From the NCBI GenBank assembly GCA_964019055.1, contig OZ025222.1:7498746-7562745 (forward strand): a stretch of 64,000 nucleotides of DNA. The letters are read 5' to 3'. The notes beneath the pieces were generated by a model. It searched no databases. It saw only the letters and a program-made list of their open reading frames with translations, and had not been told where the DNA came from. The DNA is from Anthopleura xanthogrammica. Its lineage: Eukaryota; Cnidaria; Anthozoa; Actiniaria; Actiniidae. The translations under genes and the position numbers were made by a program. Positions 47,150 through 58,700 of the stretch are shown here, one piece after another (the first letter of the stretch is position 1; every line of letters starts with the position of its first letter).

Positions 47150-47352
47150 GCAGTATCCAGGGGGAGATTATTTCTGATTGATTCCTATTTGTTATTTTGT
47201 TATTTTGCTATTTTTATATGACAGCGTTCTTTCAAATAGGTGTAACCCTGAATACTTTAATTTTTAATTAAAGAGATACACCTAATTGCAAGAACGGTGT
47301 CATATAAAAATAACAACAAAAAAAAAACAAAAAAATAGGAATTAATCAGAAA
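47150..47352 (+). mobile_element. Foldback element, about 200 bp
   Basis: TCTGATTGATTCCTATTTG, TTTTTATATGACAGCGTTCT and AGGTG pair with CACCTAATTGCAAGAACGGT, GTCATATAAAAA and ATAGGAATTAATCAGA. Half copies lie near 48010-48080 and 50885-51285. Confidence 0.8.
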
Positions 47353-47575
47353 TAAGTTTTCTATTTTGAAGTCCCATAGTTGATGAGAATATAGCTTTAT
47401 TGTTTACGTTTGTTTCTTCCACTATTTTTTGATATAATACAGAGCTTTCGCACTTCTAGTGCATCATCAGGGCGAAAAGTATGTTTTACAACGATTCTAA
47501 TTATTTAAAGACTATAAGCGCGTGCGATTTGCGTTTTACGAATATAAGGACCAATCAGAGAAACAATATTTAGCA

Positions 47576-47900
47576 GTTATTCGCCGAAGGCGAAGTGATT
47601 ATCGATGAATATTTACCGAGCGGCGAGTCTTCGAGCTGCGAGGTAAATATTCATCGGTAATCACTGAGCCTGAGGTGAATAATTGTTTTAGTATAAATAA
47701 AAAGGTGATTATTTCAAAAAAGAAAGAAGGAAACAACATTGAAAGTGAAAATATTTTATTTTTTAAAAGCGCGACGGTCACGCGAAACGACTGCTGACAG
47801 CCATTTTGTCCGAAAAGGTGATTATCGGCTGATAATCCGAGATAGAAAACCAATCAGAGCGCGCGATTTTGTATAATCACCTTTGTATTTATACTAAAGC
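47576..47900 (+). mobile_element. Two adjoining foldbacks (ATTCACCTC family and AAAGGTGATTAT pair)
   Basis: GATGAATATTTACCGAGC...GAGGTAAATATTCATC forms the first hairpin (47605-47660). TTAGTATAAATAAAAAGGTG...CACCTTTGTATTTATACTAA frames the second (47690-47899). Confidence 0.7.
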
Positions 47901-48106
47901 TGAATATAGCTGTTATATATATGCTGACAAGATAATCTCAAAAACGTCAGTTTATACCTTCAAAACAGTGAAATAATTACACGTCCAGTTTTGCAAAGGT
48001 TATTCAGTAATTCCTATACTATTATTTATTTTTTATTTTTATATGACAAAGTTCTTGCAATTAAATGTATAAAGAAAAATCGACACTATAAGAATATCAA
48101 AAGGTT

Positions 48107-48421
48107 AAGGGAGCATTCATTTTTTAGGAGGGGGGGGGGGGGGCGGAGGAATTAGAGGAATCAAATAGAAAAAACATGCTAGCCCCCATGGTAAGGAATT
48201 GAATATTTCGATAACCCCCCCCCCCCCCCACTTCCAAATATAAAAATTTTCTAGCCCCCCCCCCCCCCCCTCCAGGAAAAGACTAAAAAAAACAAAAAAA
48301 ACACTGTATTTTTATTCATGACCCCCCCTGGTTCAACATTCAAAAAAAATGTGACCCCCCCTTTTTATCTAGTAATTTTTTAATGACCCCCCCCCCCCTC
48401 CTAAAAAATGAATGCTCCCTA
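48107..48421 (+). mobile_element. Foldback element with poly(G)/poly(C) arms
   Basis: AGGGAGCATTCATTTTTTAG plus a G run is answered by a C run plus CTAAAAAATGAATGCTCCCT. Further C runs lie inside at about 48217, 48257 and 48323. Confidence 0.85.
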
Positions 48422-48478
48422 ATTTGGATTTAGGGATCAGGCATTTCTCTTTGTAGTACTATATTAATTAGTGGATAT

Positions 48479-48537
48479 AGCCTGAGAAAACAGACGTCCT
48501 TTCGCTCCTAACTGACGTCTGTTTTCTCAGGCTATAG
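48479..48537 (+). repeat. Hairpin GACGTC palindrome, second copy
   Basis: AGCCTGAGAAAACAGACGTC pairs with GACGTCTGTTTTCTCAGGCT. Same termini as the copy at 28968. Confidence 0.85.
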
Positions 48538-48597
48538 TGGATACTACTATTCTTAATAAGATATTCACTAAGATATTTGGGAATTAAGACATGCAGA

Positions 48598-48856
48598 CAC
48601 CCCCCGGGGGGGACTTCCATATATATAGAAGGATGGGGATGCTCGTCGAAAATTAAAAAAAAAAATGACCCCTAAGTTAAACCGGGTACCAAATTAAATC
48701 TCTTTCTCGCGGTTATAACAATCGCCGGTTTCACCCCGAAATGGTACCAAATGACGCTAATTTTACAGAATTTTAATTAGTTTTTCGTTCAAACGGGTAC
48801 GACGAGCATCCCCACCCCTTTCACATCGGAGTCCTCCCCCCCCCCCCCCCGGGGAA
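48598..48856 (+). mobile_element. Foldback element with C/G termini
   Basis: CCCCCCGGGGGGGACTTCC with GATGGGGATGCTCGTCG at left pairs with CGACGAGCATCCCCACCCC and GAGTCCTCCCCCC...GGGG at right. GGTACCAAAT occurs on both sides of the centre. Confidence 0.8.
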
Positions 48857-49592
48857 ACACTTGAAAACTAGAATACATAATATATATTTGTTCATTTTTC
48901 TAATGGTCTCCAGATGAGTTCAAACAAGAGTATTTATTTAAGTTTTCTTATTTCTATACTTGGACGTCAAATGTCACTCATAGTTATGCCCAAGCCTACA
49001 AGTAATATCGTGTTAAGTATATTTTAATATTTTAAAAGTTAATAGTTTCCAACTCATATGGCTATTAATTAATATAAGTTTAAATTCGAAAGAACATGAC
49101 AGTATTTTTTACTCAAAACAAATAACGTCAGTTGTTCGAGAGAAGGATGATAATGCACTAGCTAATTTTATTCTTTCCACGCCCCCTCCCCCTCCAACCT
49201 ACTCCGACCCGGTTAGAAGGGGGGGGGGGGGGGGGTGGTGGATAGAATGACTGCGAACTCTTGTCTCTAAAAAAAAGTCTTATACTAAACTGCTTTAGTT
49301 TAATTTTAGGCTAATTATAATAGAAGGAAAATTATTATTCATCTGGGAATTGTATTAATGGACTGATACTTATTCAGTCGTTGGCTCACGATTGAGGATC
49401 ATTTTTGGAGGACCGAATTATTATCATGACCTTTGTAGTCTATTTTCATTAGAGAAAATAACTTATCTAAGTCAAGACAAAATCTAAAACAAAAACAAAA
49501 CAAAAGATAAAAAAAAGATAATTTGCAAAAATATGGGATTCCTGTGTTGGCGAAACTAAAGAGAAGACTGGGTCGGTTGTTTCGTCTCGACA

Positions 49593-49617
49593 TTACGTCA
49601 TTCTATGGTCACGTGAC
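49593..49617 (+). promoter_or_regulatory. CRE-like and palindromic E-box sites upstream of KMT5
   Basis: TTACGTCA (49593-49600) and the palindrome GTCACGTGAC (49608-49617) lie about 140-165 bp before the ATG, where a proximal promoter is expected. They match ATF/CREB and USF/TFE-type E-box consensus sequences. The same pair sits in a copied segment near 38973-38999, so it could also come from a repeat. Confidence 0.4.
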
Positions 49618-49756
49618 TATCATTTCGAAAGACGTTGGAGTTTGAAGGCAGTCGTTTTATTGCATTCATTTTTCTCTTCTCTTGATTCAAATTCATCACT
49701 TTGACAGCCAAAAAATAGCTCTTAACTCAGACCTTCAAACCCAGAAACCCTCCAAA

Positions 49757-52700
49757 ATGGTCGTCAGTGGTTCGGAGTGTGTCAAACCAGGGATACCTCC
49801 AGCAAAACAGCTCGCAGAGAGCGATGACATTGCGAGTAGTTTGATTGTCGATACTGTTCTTGGATTTACGACCCACAAGATGGCTGCCAGGTTTCGACCT
49901 GTAAAGATCGATCCAACCATCGTTAAACGAAGTCTACTCAGGTTAAAAGGAGACGGGGATACTGAACGGGTTTATAATGATATTATCGACAACACTGGCG
50001 ACTGGAAAATGTTTTATTTTCTCAACAAATCTCGGATGCAAGTCGCTGCTTTCAAGGAACATGTGAGTACCTGTTTTGACAAGACGCTTAGATTTAAAAT
50101 TTTAATAAGAGTTAACTCCTTTTTCAAATCCGATCATCTTATATCTCCTCCATTGCTCTATCTACTTTCTTTACAATTTGTTTCTTCATATACCGGCGTC
50201 CCGTAGAAGGACACTTTCACTTTTAATACGTAACTTTTGAAGACAAGTTTCCGTTTAAAAATCGGTTCAAATTTTAATAAACATGTTATTCTTGAAGCTG
50301 ATTTTTTAAATGTCACTGATCATGAATTTTTCAGATGTAAGATATTGTTTAGTTTTGGCTTTGCCTGGTACAATCGTAGTACCGAACAAGGAAGTGAATG
50401 TTTTTTTGCGGCCATCAGTTGGGATTTTGAAGGCGGTTCCGTCTAGTGCCCCAAAAAGGAAGTAAAACCACTTCCGGTTTGAACTGAAAATTAACTTCCT
50501 GTTAAAGAACAAATTGTGTTAAAATTTGAAAATTAGGTCGAAGATCTATAAAATATGTTGTATAAAAATATTGTATATTTATAATGCAATAATTTATGGC
50601 AAATTTATGGACATTTTCCCTAGAAATGTTTACTTTCTATGGGACGTTTGCACTTTTAGAACTTGCACAAATGTTACGAGTGCTCAAACTGAAGCATTAC
50701 TAAGTTTATGTTGAACTAGATGGTAATTCAGTTGTTTTTTGCAAGTTGCAAGGAAGATTAAATTAACTTTTATATAGCATTCTTATAAATAAAAGCAAAG
50801 CCCTAACTCACTTTGGCACAACTATGTATACAAGTTATTTTCCATTCAAATTTTAAATTTTAATATTCAATATAGTTTGCTTAGATACACTTAATTGCAA
50901 GAACATTATCCAGGGCTTGAAATAAGTCATTCAACAGACAATCTCTGGCCAGAATTGAAACTTGTGTGGTCAAATCTCTGCATTCCTGGTCATATTGAAC
51001 AATAGCGCAGGGCTTGAAATAGAAAAGATAAATGGCTCTACAGTTTCTTATTCTCGGCAGAATAAATAATTTTGGAGCAGAATTCCCCTGCCATTTTATT
51101 TTCCATTTGGCAGTTCAAAATTTTTTTTAGCCTGACAGTAGTAAAACTTGACCTGCATTTTGGCCATTGGCAGGCCCCTATTTCGAGCCCTGTAATGTTG
51201 AGCCAGAAAAGGGTATGAACAAGCTAAAACTAATTTGGCCATGACCGTTAGCCCTGGGTATCATAAAATAACAAATAGGAATTAATTAAGTGGACAAAAA
51301 AAATATATTGTTGTTAAAAAAATATTCATTCCGAAGACCTTTGATTTATAAATGGTTTCAAAAATTTTTAAATTTTTTTTGTACTGCCCATTTAACATGC
51401 TGTGAATTGTTGGAGAAATATATTAGATTTACCATTCCTAATTAATTCCCATTTGATATTTATTATTTTGTATACATTTTTTTAGGAATAACTTTCAAGT
51501 AATTTGGGGTTAGGTTTAGGGTTAAGGTTTATGTATATTTAGGAAAACTTTGTAGGAATAGTGTACTGCATAGGCTTGTCGGATCATTGCTAATTGGCTG
51601 CATTATAGGCTCATAGACTGTGTAGGCTTGTAGGTTGCCTCGCATTTTAGGCTTGTACACTTGGATTGCTGTAGACACATGTACAGCAATCTTATTTACA
51701 TGTATAGACCCCTTGCAACACGTTGGAATGAAGCTCAATTTTGAGGACAAAACTATAGGTTCCAATAGACCTTTTTCAAGTTGGCGAGCGCTTTCAAAAA
51801 TATTGCAGACGCAGACATGAAAAAGAGGCATTTTCGGGCAAGATCACGCGCGCTATTGACTCTGCCCGAAAATGCCTCGAGATCATGTATGCGGCTGCAA
51901 TATTTTTGAAAGCGCTCGCGCATCTCGGAAATGGTCTATTCTCAGGAGATTGAAATTTTTTTGTTTTCTCCTCCAAATTGAGCTGCTTTGACGTCACGTG
52001 AAAGTGGTCTAATCATTCCCCCAAAATAGAAGCCTAACTATGTGAGTAAGTTGCTTTTCTGTCAGAGGAGAGAGGGAGGGTTGGGCTCATTTTTTTAGTT
52101 TTATTTCTGACAAATTGACAGTACAGGACTGTATTTCACGCTGGTGACGTTTGGTTATTGTTTGTATTTCAGATGTCACGGTACATTAGAATATTCCATG
52201 CTGGAGCTGGCTTTCAAGTTGTACCATGTAACAGATACTCCAAAGAACAGAATGGTGCTAAAGTCATTGCCACAGACAACTGGTAAATAGATTTAAAAAA
52301 AATGAAAATAAATAAAAATAAATAAAAAATAAATAAAATTTAAAAAAAATAAAAAAAATAGATTTTTATTAAGTAATTAGGTGTTTTTGTTTTAGATTCA
52401 TAAAATACCGCTGTCTGTCTTGGCTACAGGTTCACTTATGCAGGGTTAGCCTCGATTTTGTGTAGAATATTCATGTGTTCAGTGTGAAGGTCCGTGGAAT
52501 TTCAAAATGTTTGTATTGTTGAAGTGTTGCATTCTTTACTTTACTGTTGGTATTTGTGAATGATTCAACACTGAACTGAAGCTAAGCCTGCAATAAATTA
52601 ATCTGTATAGTCAAAGAAGACAACAGTATCTCAATAAAATTGTTCCTGCCTCCTGTCATGGCTGCCATAACTTGATGCCATGGAAACCCTCTCTTACAAA

Positions 52701-55700
52701 TTTAAAGCGAATAAAAATTATTTCAATACAAAATAATTTTGCAACACTACTTTTTTCGTTTATCGTATACAATTCCTTAGACATTTCTGTGACTGTAGCA
52801 TATACAGCACGTTTGTCACAATATACCCACACTAACGGCCTTGCTCGCCATTAGAGTCTCCTGTAGCTCAGTGGCAGAGCGCCAGACTAGCATACGGAGG
52901 GTCGTGGGTGCGATTCCCATCTGGGGTTTAGAATTTTTTTCTGAGTATTTCACAGTATGGTTCGATCATATACACATTTCACTTCTGTGATTGCCACCTT
53001 CATAATTAAAATGTGTGTTTTATAGTATTTTATAAAATAACTTTGATATTACGCACGCTCTGATTGGCCAAAAAACCATGTTTTATGAGAGCATAATACA
53101 TGCTCACGTCATTTTTTCTCTCTCTCTTGAAAAGTTAGTTATTTTATAAAAGCAATAAAAAACAGTTTTCCGTGTATTATACTCTGATAAAGACACTTGG
53201 GATGTTGAGAGAACACTTGAGAAGCTGGAAACCACTCCGCTACGCGTCGTGGTTTCCTACACTTCTCTCGTGTTCTCTCCACATCCTGCGTGTCTTTATC
53301 AGAGTATAATACACGGAAAACTGTTTTTTATTCCATATTTGAAAGACTTACTAACAAATTTGTGTGTTTTGCACTAACTAGGTATAAAGGCGACAAGTTA
53401 CCTTACCTGTGTGGATGTATTGCTGAGATGACAGAAGAAGAAGAGAAGAGTATCTTGAGACCAGGAGAGAATGACTTCAGTATCATGTTCTCCATCAGGA
53501 AAAACAAGTCTCAGCTTTGGTTGGGTCCTGCGGCATATATCAACCATGGTATGTCACAAGTTACTCCTTAAAATCAAATGATGACCACTAGAGACTGGTT
53601 GTGAAATATTTGTTAAGTAAATATTGTTTCAGCTTCTCATTATATTATTACTGTGAAGCATGGGTGGCATAGCGGTGAGAGCACTCGCCTCTAAAGAAGG
53701 CGACCAGAGTTCTAGTCATGCCGGGCTCCATGTCGTATGTTAGTAGAGTTTCTAGTTGGTTCTCTCCTGTGCTTCAAGGGCTTTTCCCCACGTTCTCCAG
53801 TTAATCCCCCTGGACTTGGCATTCACATTTGAGAAGAGTTTGTTCTGGTTGTGGGGGGGTGGGGGGTTGAAGTCAAAATGGGAGTGAAAATTCTGGGGGG
53901 ATCAAATCAGGTTGAAGACTTTGGATACTTGTTATTTGGGGAGGGGGTGGTCTTAATTGACCATTACCCAGATAAGGGAAAGTTAAAAGTAATTTGCTTA
54001 TAAAAGAAAGAAAGAAAAAGTGCAAGTGTACTATCTAGAATACTGATGTTTCATTGATCTTTTTCAGATTGCCGGCCAAACTGTAAGGTAATTAAATCTA
54101 ATGTGAACTACCGGTACATGTAAAACAGTGTTTTTTTTTCTTTCAACTTTATTTTCATTAGCTACTGTCAGTAGTACTTTTTAGTATATTGTTTGGTTCC
54201 AAAAATTATCCATATCCCACCATGGAGGATATTAAGGCTTCAAGTGTCCCTATATTTCCTTTATTCTTTAAGTTAATTATTATTTCCCTTTCACCGATAC
54301 CAAAGTTTTTTGAGCTTGATAATAATTTTTTCGTTTTCTTTTCTGAATAAAATTATAGGAATTATAGGACATTTAAGAACTATATAGGGGAACATAGAGG
54401 AACTTAGAAAATCAAATATAGGAAATATAGCTATAGGGATACTGTACTTGAAGCCCTGAGAATGTTTTTTTTTTCAACTTTATTTTCATTGGTTCCAAAA
54501 ATTACCCATATATCCCACCATGGTGGATATTTGAAAAAGGATCCCCCTACACCTCTGGTATATCAAATTTTATCCCATACAACAAACCTTGTGTTAAATT
54601 TTGTTTCTCCTCTGACCCCCCAAACCCTCTGGGAATTTGCAATTTCCTAGGGCTCAAAACAACAGCTGGTCATCAGGCAATGTCTGGTCACTATTGGAAC
54701 TTGTCCGGTCAAATCTTGCCTTTTCAGTAATTTTGACCAATAAGGTTTCAGCCATAAACCTTAAATACTTTTTTTAGGGGACTTCTCAAGGAATTTTTTT
54801 TGTCCATTGTAGTGTTCTCTTTTTGTCTCCTCATAGCTACGGGCCTGTGTAAAAGACAAGTTAGTTAAGCCTGAAATTCTTACCCTGAGCTGTTTCATGG
54901 AACAAAACGTTTCTCTCGTTTCAGTTTGTGCCAACGGGTCGTGATACTGCATGTGTTAAAGTCTTGAGAGATCTTGAACCAGGAGATGAGATAACTTGTT
55001 TTTATGGAGAAAACTTCTTTGGTGACAACAACAGCAAGTGTGAATGCCTGACTTGTGAAAGGTTAGTTATAGAGGTTCAGTGGATATTACTGTACTTTTT
55101 GGATGAGGTTGAGCATGATATCATAGTCTATAGTGTCGCGATTCTCCTATTAATAAGTAAAGTTTGATTGGGAGAGAGCTACCAACATAAACCTGTATTG
55201 TCGGCTCAGAATTACTGCACGATAGAAGAATCGCAATACAAAACTTATTGCAATTTTGAGCCACCAATATGGGTTATATTGCTTTGCGACTACGGCCAAT
55301 ACAGAATATATTTACTCCCAACTAGCTGCCAACCCATATTGACTGCTCAAAATTGCACTAAGTTATAATTATCAAGACCAATGCTCTGTTTTCTGCAGTT
55401 CTACGATACATATTGTAACAAGCAATGAAAATTTGATTCAGTTTTCCAAAGAAAAGCTAAAGTTGCTGTATTTCATACTCTGTCATGACCTTGAGTGCAC
55501 TTGACATGAAAAATGTCTTATCTGCAGTAAAACCTGCCTGTCAGATAATTCATTTATCATGTCAGGTTCACATGCTTCAGGGATTGGCTCAATGTTCTTG
55601 GACAATGCACCCTTCTCAAAATTATCTTGGATACAAGGCTAACATGGAACACAAAAGAAATGCCACAAATTCCATCAAGAAAAAGTGTGATTTCTTTTGT

Positions 55701-58700
55701 GTTTCATGTTAGCCTTGTATCCAAGATAATTTTGAGAAGGGTGCATTAGAGGCAAGATAGTGAGTAATATACCGTGTTATGGGCCCAGCCCTCTGAAATT
55801 TTTCCTGGTTTCCCCCCTCCTCCAATCATAAGCCCCCTCTACTTATAGAGGAGTTCTCTGCCGGGCAGCTCCATAGCATATTGACTATCTGTTCATAAAA
55901 GTTACAGTTGCATGAACACTGTTGTTCAATAGACCCCTTGCAGCATGTCACAATGCAGTTCAATTTGGAGGGCAAAACAAAAGAATTTCAAACTCTTGAG
56001 AATTGGAACCTATTGTTTTGCCCTCCAAATTGAGCTGCATTCCAACATACTGCAAGGGGTCTATTAAAATGGACACAACCAAACACTTACACATTTTTAA
56101 TAGAACAGATTTCAGATGTTTTTCCCTCCCTTTCCTAAGTTCCCTGATTATAAGCCCTCTCTTCCCCCCTTCCGATTGTAAGCCTACTCAAAAACCCTTA
56201 CAAAATTATATACACTGTAAACCCAGGGCTTGTGACAGGGATTCTACAGTAATAATAACAATATGCCAAGCCTTCCTTTCCTAGTCTGAATTCTTTTCCT
56301 TTCTCTACTCTTCCCTGGTACTGTTTTTATTCCAAAAACCCACTGTATCTTTAAAAGAAAACTTCCCTCCAGGACCAAGTTGAACTTAATCTCTTTTGTG
56401 TTAAAATTTGTAGGAGAAAGGAAGGCGCATTCAAGTCAGAACAGGCTGAAAATAGCCGTAAACAGAAGTATTCCTTCCGTGAGACAGACAAGAGATTGAG
56501 ACGTCTGAATTCTGTCAAAGGTATTTTCAACTGTACAGTTAATTTATTAAAATTTGCGATCATTTTTTTCTCCTTTTTCCCCCACAGTTTTACCCCTGCC
56601 AATTTTTTTATTCATTTCCTTCATTTTTCTCATGCTTTTTTTCATTCTTTCCTTCATTTCTTTTACTTGAGTTACACAAATTAGTAGGACCAGACCTACA
56701 TGTAACCAGTTAGTGAGTTGCTATGTACGTTTTCACCCAATTCAAATCTTTTAGGAATAAGATTCTTTGTCTGTTGTATTTAATATCACATGGAAAGTTT
56801 TTGAACAAAAGTTCTTATTCCCAGGGACCCGTTTTGGATTGGGTGGAAACGTACATAGCAACATGTCAGGCTGATTCTTTGTCAGAATATGGCGGAAAGC
56901 TAATCGTGCGGGCAGCTTAGAGAGCCCGATTCAAGCCCAATTTATTTGAAAAATCAGGCCAACATGAGAAAATCTGTGACAGAGCTACAGATTTTGTGAG
57001 TCGGGCCGATTCAATTTTCAACACAACAAAAATGGCAAAAAATTTAACCGGTTACAACTGGTTGTTTAGCCCGCGATTCAACTGGTTGATTGTCAGCCAG
57101 CTAGTACAGGTTAAAAACTCCAAAATGTCTAAGTATTATACTTGGCCACCAACCGGTTACAACAGGTTGTTTAACCTTCTAGAACCCCACCCCCTACAAC
57201 TAGTTGATCGTCAACCTGCTCGAATGGGTTGAAAACTCAAAAATGTCTAAGTAATATACTTGGCCACCAACCGGTTATAACGGGTTGTTTAACCTGCTAG
57301 AACCCCACCCGCTACAACTGGTTGATCGTCAACCTCCTAGAACAGGTTGACAACTCCAAAACGTCCAATTAATGTACTTGGCCACCAACCAGTTAAAACG
57401 GGTTGGTTAAATGTAAACCCGCTAGGAAAGATTACACTTTTTGCCATTTTTAAGCTTGTTTCTAAACTGCAAGCATGATTTGCTTCATGATGGTGTCGGG
57501 ACGATGGGTTGGGCCTACAAATAGCAGTGTACTTCCTGTATAAGCTGATTAGGTCTACTCAGGGAATTTTGTCAAAAGAAAAAAATTATGATAGTTGGTT
57601 AGGAAGTGTATTTGTGTTGTAAAATACAAAAGGCGGCAAGTCACAGGCGGTGGGGGGGGGGGGCATGATGCAAGATCAGGTCGCAGGGACATTTCCTTGC
57701 ATGTGTCCTTTTTTTCTTGTCACTGAAATAGAATTTTGTCCCTTTGACAAGATGCAAGATGTTAAAGGGGGACTAGTACGAAAATCGTTCAAAATTTAAT
57801 TCGGCTGAAACTTTCCTAGAATAATCTCTAAGGGTCTAATAAACACTGGTTAAAGTTTTTTCTTGATATTCCGAAGGGAAGTATTATATTTTTACGATTT
57901 TTTAAAGAAGTCAGTGACGTCATTTACTCAACACCATACATCGCTCTATACATTTTCCTGTATTTTGTGATCAAAATATTCTCTCGTTCCATACTCAATA
58001 CTGAGAAAAGAGACTTAAAAATCAATTGTAATCACAATAAACGTCAGTAAAGTCTTTCAGCCAACCTTTGGGCTTTATAGAAATAAAATAAATCAAGAAG
58101 TTATTTACAAAGAAATGTATGGAGCGGTGTTTAGTGTTGAGTAAATGACGTCACAGACTCCGTTAAAGATTCGTAAAAATATAATACTTCCTATCGGAAT
58201 ATCAAGAAAAAAAAATGATCTAGTGTTTATTAGACCCTTAAAGATCATTCCAAGAAAGTTTCAGCCGAATTAAATTTTGAGCGATTTTCGTACTAGTCCC
58301 CCTTTAAACTGGTTTGAATTCATGTGTGAAGTGGCAGTGAGTGACACGAAGAAAGTTCTGCAATCGGTTCCTACGACTGATCTCATGAACAGTACACATA
58401 ATGTGGAATAGACTTTTCAGAATTCTCGAGGGAAGTGACCATAAAAAAATGACTTCAAGTCGAGGCTGGATTTGATATTTTCATACATTTACTGTATTAT
58501 CTCAACTTGGAGTCATCGTTTCTTGGTCAATCAAGCGAATTCGGGAAAGGTCTGTTAGCGAGCTATTCCTGTGACTTGTTGCCTAGTGTGTCGCAATGTT
58601 TTTTTTGCCCAAACACAGTAAATAAGGCAACAAACTTATTACTACCAAAAAAATTTCCTACCCCCTCCAACCCACTTCTATCCTGCTATCATGATTTGTA

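Noticed and set aside
52857..52928. Functional tRNA gene
   Set aside because: The A- and B-boxes are good, but the acceptor and anticodon stems do not pair. Treated as a tRNA-derived repeat.
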